A stretch of 64,000 bases of DNA from Ruminococcus gauvreauii (GTDB lineage: Bacteria; Bacillota; Clostridia; Lachnospirales; Lachnospiraceae), in contig NZ_CP102290.1 in assembly GCF_025151995.1 (NCBI RefSeq), positions 992,001 to 1,056,000 on the forward strand, read 5' to 3'. Each line of letters begins with the position of its first letter. The stretch's first letter is position 1. The position numbers were made by a program, and so were the translations under genes. The notes below the pieces were generated by a model that worked only from the letters and a program-made list of their open reading frames with translations, was not told the DNA's origin and made no database searches. This document shows positions 17,414 through 27,462 of this stretch, in pieces.

Positions 17414-19109
17414 CGGTATCTTCACTCCTTATGAGGTGCCAGCTGGCATCGTTCGTCAGAGGATTACGCCGCTCATAGTCGAACAGTACAACCCCACAGT
17501 CAAACGCTTCCATATGTGTCATTCTCCGAATCTGCCGGTGATCAAACCCATGGTAATGAGAAAGAAGGCTGTCATACAGACTGTCATAGATACGCTTCAC
17601 CTCCGTCTGGCTGACAGTCGGTTCCGGCGACCATGCCGGACGGCTTTTCGCATTTTCCCTGAGATAATAATCAAAAGTAAGCAGATCCTTACATTCTGGG
17701 AGCGCACCCGGACAGACTTCCTGAATAAACTCCAGCAGTATCTCATAGCGCCGGGCCCGGGAATGAGAAATCCCCAGGCAGCCGTGCTCTTCATAGTATC
17801 GTCCCAGTGCTTCAAAACAGTCGATCGGCGTACCCAGCTGCGCTGCCAGAAAGTCCATGGTATATGCAAACTGGCCGCTGTTATAATACACCTCAACCAT
17901 TTCTTCCACCCGTTTTAACTCTAACAGTTCCTCATACGAAATCCAATCGGTAAATAATACCTCATACGGCTCATGTTCTCTCCAGACACACCCGTACATG
18001 CCGGCCTGCTCCCACATATATGAACCCTTCAGAACTTTCAGGAAGCCAAGCTGCAGCTGTTCCGGGCGCAGACTGAACACATCATTAAATGATTTCCGGA
18101 AGCTGTCATATCCCTCATATGGAAGCCCCGCGATCAGGTCCAGGTGCTGATGGATATTGTGAAACCCCTGAACAGTTTTTACAGCGGCACACACTTTATC
18201 GAAATCCATCGTTCTTTTGATTTCCCTCAGTGTATCCGGATTTGTCGACTGTATTCCGATCTCCAGCTGCACCAGCCCGGGACGCATCCGCGATAGAATG
18301 TCGAAATCCTCCTCGTCAAGAAGATCCGCCGCAATCTCAAAATGAAAGTTCGTCACGCCATTGTCATGTTCCAGCAGATACCGCCAGATCGCCCTCGCAT
18401 GGTCCTTTCTGCAGTTGAAAGTCCGATCCACAAACTTTACCTGCTTCACACGGTTTTCAAGAAAATATGCCAGTTCCTTTCTCACCAGATCCAGGGGACG
18501 GAACCGCAGTCTTCTATCTATGGAAGAAAGACAATAACTGCAGGAGAAGGGGCAGCCTCTGCTCGTCTCATAATAGATGATTCTGTGGGTAAATTCCGTC
18601 AGTTCCTCGTATGGAAATGGAATGTCCCCCATATCCACCGGATTTCGCCCGGGATTCTCTGTGATATCTCCTTTTGAGTTCCGGTAGGTGATCCCGGCAA
18701 TCTCATCCAGCGCCGCTGTCCGATCTGCGTAATGGCGCACCAGCTGCAAAAAGGTCTCTTCTCCTTCGCCGCGCATCACGCCCGCAGCATATGGCATCCG
18801 TTCCAGTTCCCGGGCAGCATCATACGATACCTCCGGTCCCCCCAGCCAGATCTTCATACCAGGCAATACTTTGTGCAGCTCCGAAGCCAGCTCTCTGACA
18901 ATCGAAATATTCCAGATATAGCATGAGAAACACAGTACGTCCGGTCGCTGCCGGTAGATGCTCTGCATGATATCTTCCGTCTTCTGGTTGATCGTGTATT
19001 CCTGCATCGTCACATATTTCCGATATTTTCTCGTATAACGGTAAAGACTGTATACCGCCAGATTCGAGTGAATGTATTTGGCATTAACAGCAGCCAGCAA
19101 AATCTTCAT
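17373..19109 (-). CDS. B12-binding-domain radical SAM protein (DUF4080-type)
   Basis: N-terminal cobalamin-binding-like domain (about 1-140: ILLAAVNAKYIHSNLAVYSL, GPEVSYD), then a radical SAM TIM barrel with the cluster motif RGCPFSCSYC (CxxxCxxC) and EIGIQSTN, and a C-terminal DUF4080-like domain (about 400-578). ATG at 19109 with AAGGAAAGAG upstream is chosen; the open frame begins 39 bases earlier. The substrate is not known for this group. It heads the operon continuing into nth, the exonuclease and the VanW genes. Confidence 0.88.
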   Translation of the reverse strand: MKILLAAVNAKYIHSNLAVYSLYRYTRKYRKYVTMQEYTINQKTEDIMQSIYRQRPDVLCFSCYIWNISIVRELASELHKVLPGMKIWLGGPEVSYDAARELERMPYAAGVMRGEGEETFLQLVRHYADRTAALDEIAGITYRNSKGDITENPGRNPVDMGDIPFPYEELTEFTHRIIYYETSRGCPFSCSYCLSSIDRRLRFRPLDLVRKELAYFLENRVKQVKFVDRTFNCRKDHARAIWRYLLEHDNGVTNFHFEIAADLLDEEDFDILSRMRPGLVQLEIGIQSTNPDTLREIKRTMDFDKVCAAVKTVQGFHNIHQHLDLIAGLPYEGYDSFRKSFNDVFSLRPEQLQLGFLKVLKGSYMWEQAGMYGCVWREHEPYEVLFTDWISYEELLELKRVEEMVEVYYNSGQFAYTMDFLAAQLGTPIDCFEALGRYYEEHGCLGISHSRARRYEILLEFIQEVCPGALPECKDLLTFDYYLRENAKSRPAWSPEPTVSQTEVKRIYDSLYDSLLSHYHGFDHRQIRRMTHMEAFDCGVVLFDYERRNPLTNDASWHLIRSEDTDDKEDKRDTKSSG

Positions 19110-19124
19110 ACGTCTTCTCTTTCC

Positions 19125-19264
19125 TTCATAGTAAGCGGACACCACCAATCATAGAAGTCGATTGGCTCCGCCCGGCGGACTCCCGCAATCGCCGCCAAAT
19201 GTCCATGAATTCGCTCATGCGAGCATGGCTCATTCATGGCCGCCCGGCGGGACTTTCATAGTAA
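19125..19264. repeat. Small structured repeat flanked by 10-bp direct repeats
   Basis: TTCATAGTAA occurs at 19125-19134 and again at 19255-19264. Between them, the palindrome CCGCCCGGCGG occurs twice (19168-19178 and 19240-19250), and CCATGAAT (19203-19210) pairs with ATTCATGG (19232-19239). The layout resembles a small non-coding mobile or REP-like element next to the radical SAM gene start. Confidence 0.5.
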
Positions 19265-19267
19265 ATG

Positions 19268-19297
19268 GAAAAACGCCCTCAAAATAAGAGCGTTTTC
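19268..19297 (-). terminator. glyA terminator
   Basis: On the minus strand AAAACGCTCT pairs with AGGGCGTTTTT around a short loop, 13 bases after the glyA stop codon. Confidence 0.8.
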
Positions 19298-19310
19298 TTC
19301 CGTAATTGTT

Positions 19311-20549
19311 TTATGCATTCAGCGGATATCTCGCTGTCAGTTCCTCAACAATGGCTTTAGCTTTACTGCTGTTGTCAGCGCTTTCTACCATTAAAGCAAT
19401 CGCCTCCGCAATTTTATCCATATCATCCGCATTCATACCGCGTGCTGTTACAGCGGCAGTCCCCAGGCGGACACCGCTTGTCACATTCGCAGACTGCGGA
19501 TCATTCGGAATTGTATTCTTATTGCAGGTGATGTTTGCCTCATCCAGCAGATGCTCCATCTCTTTGCCTGTTACATTCGTATTTGTGAGGTCTACGAGCA
19601 TCAGATGGTTATCCGTCCCCCCGGATACGATCTTAATTCCACGGTTCATGAGACCCGCACAGAGTGCTTTCGCATTCTTTACGATATTTGCCTGATACTC
19701 TTTATATTCCGGCTGCAGCGCCTCCTTGAAACAGACAGCTTTTGCAGCGATCACATGCATCAGCGGACCGCCCTGAATTCCAGGGAACACGGCTTTGTTC
19801 AGATGCAGCTCGTCTGCAACAGCATTGCTGCACATGATCATACCGCCACGGGGTCCGCGCAGCGTCTTATGCGTCGTCGTCGTCGTAACATGAGCGTACG
19901 GAATCGGACTCGGATGCTGTCCGGTTGCCACAAGACCGGCAATATGCGCAATATCTGCCATCAGGTATGCACCGACTTCATCCGCAATCTCACGGAACTT
20001 TTTAAAATCGATCGTTCTCGCATATGCACTCGCTCCGCATACGATCATTTTGGGGCTGCATTCCAGTGCAATTCTGCGGACTTCATCATAATCGATGAAT
20101 CCCTCACTATTAACACCGTACGGTACGATATGAAAATATGCACCCGACATATTTGCCTTGCTTCCATGAGAAAGATGTCCGCCATGTGCAAGGTTCATTC
20201 CCATAACTGTATCCCCCGGCTTCAGTGCCGCAAAGAATACCGCCATATTGGCCTGTGCCCCCGAGTGTGGCTGAACATTCACGTACTCGCATCCAAACAG
20301 CTGTTTTGCACGGTCAATTGCGAGTTCCTCTACAACATCAACGCATTCACATCCTCCATAATAACGTTTTCCCGGATATCCTTCTGCGTATTTGTTGGTC
20401 AGCGGTGATCCCATCGCAGCCATAACAGCTTTGCTCACCCAGTTCTCCGATGCGATCAGTTCAATGTGTGAATTCTGTCTCGCAATTTCATCCTCAATTG
20501 CTTTTGCTATCTCCGGATCTACGTTTTCTATTTCATGAATTGAATACAT
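19311..20549 (-). CDS. glyA: Serine hydroxymethyltransferase
   Basis: PLP enzyme that interconverts serine and glycine while charging tetrahydrofolate with a one-carbon unit. 412 residues, normal length. Visible: [28 protein letters not shown], the AHGGHLSHG loop, and the PLP-binding lysine region [16 protein letters not shown]. It has its own promoter and terminator and is monocistronic here. Confidence 0.98.
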   Translation of the reverse strand: MYSIHEIENVDPEIAKAIEDEIARQNSHIELIASENWVSKAVMAAMGSPLTNKYAEGYPGKRYYGGCECVDVVEELAIDRAKQLFGCEYVNVQPHSGAQANMAVFFAALKPGDTVMGMNLAHGGHLSHGSKANMSGAYFHIVPYGVNSEGFIDYDEVRRIALECSPKMIVCGASAYARTIDFKKFREIADEVGAYLMADIAHIAGLVATGQHPSPIPYAHVTTTTTHKTLRGPRGGMIMCSNAVADELHLNKAVFPGIQGGPLMHVIAAKAVCFKEALQPEYKEYQANIVKNAKALCAGLMNRGIKIVSGGTDNHLMLVDLTNTNVTGKEMEHLLDEANITCNKNTIPNDPQSANVTSGVRLGTAAVTARGMNADDMDKIAEAIALMVESADNSSKAKAIVEELTARYPLNA

Positions 20550-20625
20550 GACTTTCCTCCTTGGCTGTTGTTCTATTCATAATTTATCCATCGGGAACGA
20601 ACTTCCCGGACTACACTGTTTTATC

Positions 20626-20654
20626 ATTATACGAGAATCCCGTCCACTTTGCAA
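20626..20654 (-). promoter_or_regulatory. glyA promoter
   Basis: On the minus strand TTGCAA (20654-20649), 17 bases, TATAAT (20631-20626). A leader of about 70 bases contains a CGGGAA-gttcg-TTCCCG hairpin (about 20592-20608) before AAGGAGG and the glyA ATG. Confidence 0.7.
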
Positions 20655-20768
20655 TCGTTATTTCGCACAATTCCCCTTTTCCCGCACATTTTCTTTTTAT
20701 ACTTTACGGTTCTCAAAAAATCTGCTTTAATAGAATTAAATGAAAAATCAAAAAGGGAGGAATCATTC

Positions 20769-21944
20769 ATGTTAAACTTTGAATACTACACCCCTACCCG
20801 TGTCGTTTTCGGCAAGAATACCGAAGCACAGGTCGGTAAACTTATTAAAGACCAGAACTGCAAGAAAGTCCTCGTTCATTACGGCGGACAGAGTGCCGTC
20901 AAATCAGGTCTTCTGGACCGCATATACACTTCATTAAATGAAGCCTCCATAGACTATGTCTCTCTCGGTGGAGTTGTTCCGAACCCCCGGATCTCAAAAG
21001 CCCGTGAAGGCATTGAGCTATGCCGTAAGGAGGGAGTGGATTTTATTCTCGCTGTCGGCGGCGGAAGTGTAATCGACTCTGCGAAAGCAATCGGCTACGG
21101 GGCTGCCTGCGGCGGGGATGTCTGGGACTTCTTCATAAAAAAACGCGTGGCGGACCACTGCCTGCCGATCGGCTGTGTCCTCACCATCGCTGCCGCCGGA
21201 AGTGAGATGAGTGACTCGGCAGTACTGACCAACGAGGATGGCTGGCTAAAACGCAGCTACAAGAGCAATCTATGCCGCTGCCGATTCGCAGTGCTGAACC
21301 CGGAACTCACCTACACGCTTCCTGCTTATCAGACTGCCAGCGGCTGCGTGGATATCCTGATGCATACGATGGAGCGTTATTTTAACAACCAGACCATGGA
21401 ACTGACAGACCAGCTGTGTGAAGCGCTCATGAAAACGGTGATGATGAATGCCAGGATCCTGATTCAGGAACCGGAAAACTATAATGCCCGTGCAGAAATC
21501 ATGTGGGCAGGAAGCCTATCCCACAACGGCCTGATGGGCTGCGGTACCGACGGCGGGGACTGGGCATCTCATCAGCTCGAGCACGAACTCGGCGGCATGT
21601 TCGACGTCGCTCACGGAGCCGGACTCGCCGCTGTCTGGGGCAGCTGGGCACGCTATGTCCTTCCGCATAACACCGAACGGTTCGCCCAGTTCGCAGCCAA
21701 TGTATTTTCCATTCCATGCGACAGCGACCTGGAATCCGCCGCTCTCAGGGGAATCGAAGCCATGGAAAACTTCTACCGCTTCGTGAATATGCCAACCTCA
21801 ATCTCAGAGATGGGAATCTCGCTGACAGATGAACAGATCGATACACTCGCCTATAAGTGCAGCTTTGAAAATCAGCGTACCATCGGCGTAATCAAACCGC
21901 TTAATATGGAAGATATCCGTAAGGTATATGAGATGGCAAGATAA
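20769..21944 (+). CDS. Iron-containing alcohol dehydrogenase (butanol dehydrogenase type)
   Basis: Group III NAD(P)H-dependent alcohol dehydrogenase that reduces aldehydes to alcohols during fermentation. Visible: ADH N-terminus FEYYTPTRVVFGKNTE, nucleotide loop AVGGGSVIDSAKAIG, and metal-ligand histidines in ILMHTMERYF, SHQLEHELGG and DVAHGAGLA. ATG at 20769, preceded by AAAAGGGAGG, gives the standard 391-residue length. The substrate is inferred only from family similarity to BdhA/YqhD. Confidence 0.93.
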   Translation: MLNFEYYTPTRVVFGKNTEAQVGKLIKDQNCKKVLVHYGGQSAVKSGLLDRIYTSLNEASIDYVSLGGVVPNPRISKAREGIELCRKEGVDFILAVGGGSVIDSAKAIGYGAACGGDVWDFFIKKRVADHCLPIGCVLTIAAAGSEMSDSAVLTNEDGWLKRSYKSNLCRCRFAVLNPELTYTLPAYQTASGCVDILMHTMERYFNNQTMELTDQLCEALMKTVMMNARILIQEPENYNARAEIMWAGSLSHNGLMGCGTDGGDWASHQLEHELGGMFDVAHGAGLAAVWGSWARYVLPHNTERFAQFAANVFSIPCDSDLESAALRGIEAMENFYRFVNMPTSISEMGISLTDEQIDTLAYKCSFENQRTIGVIKPLNMEDIRKVYEMAR

Positions 21945-21961
21945 AACTTATTATTAAACAA

Positions 21962-22005
21962 AGACTGCGTTCTCTGATTTTTTCAAAGAACGCAGTCTGT
22001 TTTTT
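21962..22005. terminator. Strong terminator after alcohol dehydrogenase gene
   Basis: AGACTGCGTTCT pairs with AGAACGCAGTCT, followed on the plus strand by GTTTTTT. On the other strand it also ends the tRNA cluster. Confidence 0.85.
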
Positions 22006-22010
22006 AGTAA

Positions 22011-22083
<73 letters not shown>

Positions 22084-22129
22084 ATGAACAAATCCCCAAA
22101 AATCCGTTAAGATTTCCGGGGAAATAAAG

Positions 22130-22202
22130 AGCGCGAGACGGGACTCGAACCCGCGGCCTCGACCTTGGCAAGGTCGCGCTCCACCAACTGAGCCACTCGC
22201 GC
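22130..22202 (-). tRNA. tRNA-Gly (GCC)
   Basis: 73 bases, starting GCGCGAGTGGCTCAG; anticodon loop TTGCCAA; T-arm GGGTTCGAGTCCC. Lies between tRNA-Gly(TCC) and tRNA-Phe in one cluster. Confidence 0.97.
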
Positions 22203-22205
22203 CTA

Positions 22206-22276
22206 AGCGGGTGATGGGAATCGAACCCACGTATCTAGCTTGGAAGGCTAGTGTTCTACCATTGAACTACACCCGC
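22206..22276 (-). tRNA. tRNA-Gly (TCC)
   Basis: 71 bases, starting GCGGGTGTAGTTCAATGG; anticodon loop CTTCCAA; first gene of the three-tRNA cluster on the minus strand. Confidence 0.97.
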
Positions 22277-22438
22277 GCGACAAAATGTATTCTAATATAA
22301 TTTGCTGCAAATGTCAATAGGTTTTACAAATTATTTTTATTTTTTCTTTTTTTGATGTTTTACAACATATAACTACACTAAAACCCGCCTACCTGCCCCC
22401 GGCATAGTAAGCGGGCTTTCCCTTCAATGACTGGTCAT

Positions 22439-22873
22439 TCAAATAATATAATCCAGCACCTTTTCATTTTGCCACTCCATCAGATCCGCCAATGTATACT
22501 TATCGACCACGCTCTTAATAGCGGCATCCAGTTCATTCCATATCCGAAGCGTCACGCACTCACCCTGCCGGGGACATTGGTTCGGATGATCTTCGAGGCA
22601 GGCAACCGGGCAAAGGCTTCCTTCCGTCAGCCTTAAAATTGCTCCGACTGAGTATTCCCCGGGCTGCCTGATAAGCTGATAGCCGCCCTGAGCGCCGCGT
22701 AAACTTTTAACGTATCCGGCACGGACCAGAATAGAAATAATCTGTTCCAGATACTTGGTAGAGATCTCCTGTCTCTGAGCTACATCCTTGATACGAACCG
22801 GGCCCTCTTCCTGATGAAGGGCAAGATCCAGCATCAGCCGCAGTGCATACCGTCCTTTTGTGGAAATTTTCAT
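22439..22873 (-). CDS. Rrf2-family transcriptional regulator (CymR/IscR-like)
   Basis: 144-residue winged-helix regulator. The N-terminus KISTKGRYALRLMLDLA and the wing RGAQGGYQL are diagnostic. It retains three closely spaced cysteines after the dimer helix (CLEDHPNQCPRQGEC), the place where IscR-type members bind an Fe-S cluster, although spacing differs (C-x7-C-x5-C). ATG at 22873 with GGGAGGG is used. It is cotranscribed after metY and cysK, suggesting control of sulfur or cysteine metabolism, as CymR does in Bacillus (inference). A palindrome at the cysK promoter is a candidate operator. Confidence 0.9.
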   Translation of the reverse strand: MKISTKGRYALRLMLDLALHQEEGPVRIKDVAQRQEISTKYLEQIISILVRAGYVKSLRGAQGGYQLIRQPGEYSVGAILRLTEGSLCPVACLEDHPNQCPRQGECVTLRIWNELDAAIKSVVDKYTLADLMEWQNEKVLDYII

Positions 22874-22895
22874 AGTTCCCTCCCAAGCAGCCGGG

Positions 22896-24203
22896 TCATT
22901 CTTTTGCCGCCTCAAAAGCCACTTCCAGGTCCTCAATGATATCGTCGATATTTTCGAGTCCGATGGAAAGCCTGATCGTGTTCGGAAGAATTCCCTGCTC
23001 TTTCTGTTCCTCTTCATTCAGCTGCGCATGAGTTGTTGTGGCAGGATGAATCACCAGTGATTTGGCATCCGCTACATTTGCCAGAAGAGAAAACAGCTCC
23101 AGATTGTCAATAAAAGTTTTTGCCTCCTGTTTTCCGCCTTTGATTTCAAATGTAAAAATCGAGCCTCCGCCGTTCGGAAAATATCTGCTGTAAAGGTTCT
23201 GCTGGTTAGCATCAGCTGATACTGACGGGTGATGTACCGCCTCCACCTGCGGATGATTTTTCAGAAAATCAACCACCTTCAGCGCGTTTTCCACATGGCG
23301 TTCAACGCGAAGTGACAGCGTTTCCAGTCCCTGCAAGAACAGAAATGCGTGAAACGGTGACAGCGTAGCCCCGGTATCCCTCAGCAGAATCGCACGGATT
23401 CTTGTCACGAACGCCGCCGGCCCTGCCGCTCCTGTAAAGCTGACACCGTGATAGCTTTTGTTTGGCTCTGAAAGTAACGGGAATTTACCGGAAGCTTCCC
23501 AGTCAAATTTCCCGCTGTCTACGATGACACCGCCGATCGTCGTACCGTGGCCTCCGATAAATTTGGTCGCCGAATGAACAACAATATCTGCCCCATACTC
23601 GATCGGACGAATTAAATAAGGTGTTCCGAAGGTATTGTCAATAACCAGCGGTATTTTGTGACTGTGTGCAATCTCTGCAATCGCTTCAATATCCACAACT
23701 TCAGAATTAGGATTTCCAAGAGTCTCAATAAACAACGCCTTTGTATTTTCCTGTATTGCTTTTTCAAAAGCGCCTTCTTCTAATGGATTCACAAAAGTCG
23801 TCGTCACACCAAATTCAGAAAACGTATGCGCCAGGAAATTATAAGTACCGCCGTAAATATTTTTAGCCGCAACGATATGATCTCCACTCTGAGCGAGATT
23901 CTGGAACGTATATGCGATCGCCGCTGCTCCCGATGCGACTGCAAGCGCTGCTGCACCGCCCTCCAGCGCCGCTACTCTGCGTTCAAATACATCTTCCGTG
24001 GGGTTTGTGAGACGTCCATAGATGTTTCCTGCATCAGAAAGATTAAATCTTGCCTCTGCATGATCGCAGTCATGAAATACGAACGATGAAGTCTGATAAA
24101 TCGGAACGGCCCTGGCATCGGTTGCCGGGTCCGGCTGTTCCTGTCCTACGTGCAGCTGTAAAGTCTCAAATTTCAGTTTTCTGTCTGTTCTTTTGGTCTT
24201 CAT
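22896..24203 (-). CDS. metY: O-acetylhomoserine sulfhydrylase (homocysteine synthase)
   Basis: PLP enzyme of the Cys/Met metabolism family that makes homocysteine from O-acetylhomoserine and sulfide. Visible: KFETLQLHVGQEQPDPAT, QTSSFVFHDCDHAE, YGRLTNPTEDVFERRVA, and the PLP lysine in HSATKFIGGHGTTIGG. ATG at 24203 preceded by AGGAG gives 435 residues. The open frame extends earlier into cysK and is not used. It lies ten bases after cysK, with the Rrf2 gene following. Confidence 0.95.
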   Translation of the reverse strand: MKTKRTDRKLKFETLQLHVGQEQPDPATDARAVPIYQTSSFVFHDCDHAEARFNLSDAGNIYGRLTNPTEDVFERRVAALEGGAAALAVASGAAAIAYTFQNLAQSGDHIVAAKNIYGGTYNFLAHTFSEFGVTTTFVNPLEEGAFEKAIQENTKALFIETLGNPNSEVVDIEAIAEIAHSHKIPLVIDNTFGTPYLIRPIEYGADIVVHSATKFIGGHGTTIGGVIVDSGKFDWEASGKFPLLSEPNKSYHGVSFTGAAGPAAFVTRIRAILLRDTGATLSPFHAFLFLQGLETLSLRVERHVENALKVVDFLKNHPQVEAVHHPSVSADANQQNLYSRYFPNGGGSIFTFEIKGGKQEAKTFIDNLELFSLLANVADAKSLVIHPATTTHAQLNEEEQKEQGILPNTIRLSIGLENIDDIIEDLEVAFEAAKE

Positions 24204-24213
24204 AATCTTTCTC

Positions 24214-25146
24214 CTATTCTGTAAATAATGGGGTTGAGTAGTAGCGGTCTCCGCTGTCCGGCAGGAGCACAACAATCGTCTTGTCTTCAAATTCCTGGCA
24301 TCGTGCCATCTCCAGTGCCGCATGCAGTGCAGCTCCGGAAGAGATACCAACCAGAATCCCTTCAGCCCTGGCCAGTTTTCTGGCAGCGATAAATGCTTCT
24401 TCATTTTCCACACACATAATACGGTCATAAACCTCTGTATTCAGCACCTCAGGGATAAATCCCGCACCAATACCCTGCAGTTTGTGAGGTCCTGCCTTCC
24501 CACCTGAGAGCACCGGGGACGCACTCGGCTCAACAGCCACGATTTTAATATCGCCTTTTTTTTCTTTTAAGTATCCGCCAATTCCGGTAACAGTCCCGCC
24601 TGTTCCCACGCCGGCCACAAATGCATCGATGATACCTTCTGTATCTTCCCATATCTCAGGTCCCGTCGTCTCCATATGAGCTCTTGGATTCGCCCGGTTC
24701 TCAAACTGCCCCGGAATGAAGCTTTCCGGGATGGCTGCTGCCAGCTCTTCCGCCTTCTCGATAGCGCCTGTCATCCCTCTTGCACCGTCTGTAAGCACAA
24801 TCTCTGCACCGTATGCCTTCAGGATATTTCTCCGCTCCACGCTCATCGTCTCGGGCATGGTCAAAATCGTTCGGTAACCTTTCACTGCTGCTATAGCCGC
24901 CAGACCGATGCCCGTATTTCCGGAGGTAGGTTCAATGATGACAAATCCCTCTTTCAGCAGCCCCCTCTCTTCGGCATCCTCAATCATTGACTTTGCAACC
25001 CTGTCTTTCACACTTCCAGCCGGATTCAGGTATTCCAGCTTTACCAGCACGCGTGCCTTCAGTCCCTCCTGCACGGCAAGATTTTCGATTTCCATCAACG
25101 GCGTCTTTCCGATTAAATCCAAAGCATTCTTATAAACTTTTCCCAT
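24214..25146 (-). CDS. cysK: Cysteine synthase A (O-acetylserine sulfhydrylase)
   Basis: PLP enzyme that makes cysteine from O-acetylserine and sulfide. 310 residues. Visible: [11 protein letters not shown], the PLP lysine in [43 protein letters not shown] and [12 protein letters not shown]. First gene of the cysK-metY-rrf2 operon, with a strong promoter and a candidate operator upstream. Confidence 0.97.
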   Translation of the reverse strand: MGKVYKNALDLIGKTPLMEIENLAVQEGLKARVLVKLEYLNPAGSVKDRVAKSMIEDAEERGLLKEGFVIIEPTSGNTGIGLAAIAAVKGYRTILTMPETMSVERRNILKAYGAEIVLTDGARGMTGAIEKAEELAAAIPESFIPGQFENRANPRAHMETTGPEIWEDTEGIIDAFVAGVGTGGTVTGIGGYLKEKKGDIKIVAVEPSASPVLSGGKAGPHKLQGIGAGFIPEVLNTEVYDRIMCVENEEAFIAARKLARAEGILVGISSGAALHAALEMARCQEFEDKTIVVLLPDSGDRYYSTPLFTE

Positions 25147-25168
25147 TATAAACTCCTCCTCTTTTCAT

Positions 25169-25226
25169 TTCATACTATGTTGATATGAATTATATGGATA
25201 ATAACTCTTTTTCCATGTTTTGTCAA
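25169..25226 (-). promoter_or_regulatory. cysK operon promoter with candidate Rrf2 operator
   Basis: On the minus strand a consensus TTGACA (25226-25221), 17 bases, TATTAT (25203-25198). Just downstream, TTCATA (minus strand 25189-25184) and TATGAA (25174-25169) form a perfect 6-bp inverted repeat with a nine-base spacer, over the early transcribed region. The position suits repression by the Rrf2 regulator of the same operon (inference). Confidence 0.7.
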
Positions 25227-25312
25227 GTAAAATCCTTACATTTTCTTGTTAATTTTTCTATTATCCTATATACTTACTATAAAACACTCGTACAAAGTAC
25301 AGGAGGGCCTAT

Positions 25313-25987
25313 ATGCAGGATTTCTTATTACAACAGGGTGATTATCTGCTTCGCATTTTTATCGCTACGCTATGCGGCCTCAGCATCGGCCTGGAACGGG
25401 AAAGCAATTTAAAACTGGCCGGAGTACGTACGTACTCCATCGTTGCCATGACGTCTTCCATCATGATGATCGTGTCCAAATATGGATTCTTTGACGTACT
25501 TATCCATAACAGTATCTCTCTCGATCCATCACGAATCGCGGCAGGAGTTGTGACAGCCATTGGTTTTCTGGGAGCAGGTGTGATTTTTACGCGTAAAATG
25601 AATGTCAGCGGACTGGTGACCGCCGCCGGTATCTGGGCAACCGTAGGGATCGGAAGCGCTATCGGTGCCGGTATGTATCTGATCGGCATCGTCAGTACAG
25701 CTTTTTTCCTGATCCTCCAGCTGTGCTATCGGAAAATTCCTATAATCGGACAAACACCAATCGTTGAACGAATCGTACTGATTATCGAGGAAGATGAGGA
25801 CCTTCCTTCCCTCCTTCACCGGATTTTCACTCAGAAAAAAATCAAAATTTCCAGTGTAAATGCTGCACGTGTCGGAAATGCCCGGCTAAACATCGAACTG
25901 TATGTCAAATTTCCCACTTCCTATAAAATTGAGGATATTGTGGCATTACTAAAAGATAACCCGGAAATTATTTCCATCGACGTTTAA
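25313..25987 (+). CDS. MgtC/SapB-family membrane protein
   Basis: 224 residues. Four to five transmembrane helices in the N-terminal 140 residues with the family signature RIFIATLCGLSIGLERE and GAGVIFTRKMNVSGLVTAA, then a soluble ACT-like C-terminal domain. MgtC proteins affect Mg2+ and phosphate homeostasis and F-type ATPase activity in pathogens; here the role is unknown. AGGAGG precedes the start. Confidence 0.92.
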   Translation: MQDFLLQQGDYLLRIFIATLCGLSIGLERESNLKLAGVRTYSIVAMTSSIMMIVSKYGFFDVLIHNSISLDPSRIAAGVVTAIGFLGAGVIFTRKMNVSGLVTAAGIWATVGIGSAIGAGMYLIGIVSTAFFLILQLCYRKIPIIGQTPIVERIVLIIEEDEDLPSLLHRIFTQKKIKISSVNAARVGNARLNIELYVKFPTSYKIEDIVALLKDNPEIISIDV

Positions 25988-26096
25988 ATTACCGTATTGA
26001 CTTATAAATTCCATTCAGTATAATTATCCTTAGTGCGCTGTAAAATAAGGCTTTTGATAACGGACCTAAAACAACCGCAGCGCCAGGGAGGAATTT

Positions 26097-27458
26097 ATGA
26101 AAGAATTACAAACACGTGAAAACAAAATGGGAACCATGCCGGTCAACCGGCTTCTCCTTTCTATGTCGCTGCCAATGATCATTTCGATGATCGTACAGGC
26201 CCTTTACAATGTCGTTGACAGTATCTTCGTCTCATTTATCAGTGAAAATGCCCTGACCGCGGTCTCAATGGCATTTCCGATACAAAATCTGATGATTTCC
26301 GTCGGTGCAGGTCTCGGCGTCGGAATTAACGCCCTGCTGTCAAGAAGCCTCGGTGAAAAAAATCAGGAAAAGGCAAATCAGACTGCCGTCCAGGGAATCT
26401 TTCTGGTTGCCATAAGTTTTCTGCTGTTCCTGATGTTCGGTGTCTTCGGTTCCTCTGCTTTCATGCACTCGCAGACGAATATCTCCGAAATATTAGAAAG
26501 CGGAACCATCTACCTGACAATCTGCAGCTCTCTGTCCTTTGCAATTTTTGGTCAAATGACTTTTGAAAGACTTCTGCAGTCGACCGGACGTACCATGTAT
26601 ACAATGATCACACAGGGAACCGGTGCAGTGATTAACATTATCCTGGATCCCATCTTAATTTTCGGTTATCTGGGCTTTCCGAAGCTGGGGGTCGCAGGAG
26701 CTGCAATTGCCACTGTTTTTGGACAGTTTGTTGCGTTTTTGCTCGCAGTATTTTTTAATCTGAGAAAAAACACTGATATTCAGATATCTTTCCGCGGCTT
26801 TCGTCCGCATGCGCGTATCCTGAAAGAAATTCTGGCAGTTGGCATTCCTTCCATTATCATGCAGGCTATCAGTTCTGTAATGACCTTCGGAATGAATAAA
26901 ATACTATTCCGTTTTTCTCCTACAGCGGTTGCAGTGTTTGGTGCCTATTTCAAACTGCAGAGCTTTGTATTTATGCCGGTCTTTGGACTGAACAATGGCA
27001 TGGTGCCAATTATTGCGTATAACTATGGCGCCGGTAAACGTGATCGTCTGATAAAAACAATAAAACTGAGCATCGCGTATGCTGTTGGTATCATGCTGGC
27101 AGGTCTTATTACCATCCAGCTCATTCCGGGTTCCCTGCTTGGCATGTTCAACGCTTCACCGCAGATGCTGGAAATTGGAATACCTGCACTCCGCATCATC
27201 AGCTTAAGCTTCGTCTTTGCCGGATACTGTATTATCACTTCCTCCGTTTTTCAGGCACTTGGAAACGGCATATACAGCATGATTGTCTCTATCGTCCGAC
27301 AGATTGTGATACTGCTTCCGGTAGCTTACTTATTTTCCAAAACAGGAGTACTGTCTGCGGTGTGGCTCGCGTTTCCGATCGCAGAACTGGCTTCCTTAAC
27401 ACTGTGTACCATGTTTCTTCTTCGCATTAACAAAAATGTAATTCATAAGATCAATTAA
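26097..27458 (+). CDS. MATE-family multidrug/toxin efflux transporter
   Basis: 453-residue, 12-helix antiporter that exports cationic compounds using Na+ or H+. Duplicated MatE domains: the first includes LSMSLPMIISMIVQALYNVV and NALLSRSLGEKNQEKAN, the second begins near 230 with LKEILAVGIPSIIMQAISS. The ribosome site AGGGAGG is present. Substrate unknown. It is not clearly in an operon. Confidence 0.93.
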   Translation: MKELQTRENKMGTMPVNRLLLSMSLPMIISMIVQALYNVVDSIFVSFISENALTAVSMAFPIQNLMISVGAGLGVGINALLSRSLGEKNQEKANQTAVQGIFLVAISFLLFLMFGVFGSSAFMHSQTNISEILESGTIYLTICSSLSFAIFGQMTFERLLQSTGRTMYTMITQGTGAVINIILDPILIFGYLGFPKLGVAGAAIATVFGQFVAFLLAVFFNLRKNTDIQISFRGFRPHARILKEILAVGIPSIIMQAISSVMTFGMNKILFRFSPTAVAVFGAYFKLQSFVFMPVFGLNNGMVPIIAYNYGAGKRDRLIKTIKLSIAYAVGIMLAGLITIQLIPGSLLGMFNASPQMLEIGIPALRIISLSFVFAGYCIITSSVFQALGNGIYSMIVSIVRQIVILLPVAYLFSKTGVLSAVWLAFPIAELASLTLCTMFLLRINKNVIHKIN

Positions 27459-27462
27459 AATG

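Noticed and set aside
20592..20608. Riboswitch upstream of glyA
   Set aside because: There is only one short CGGGAA/TTCCCG hairpin in a leader of about 70 bases; no glycine- or T-box-type core is present.
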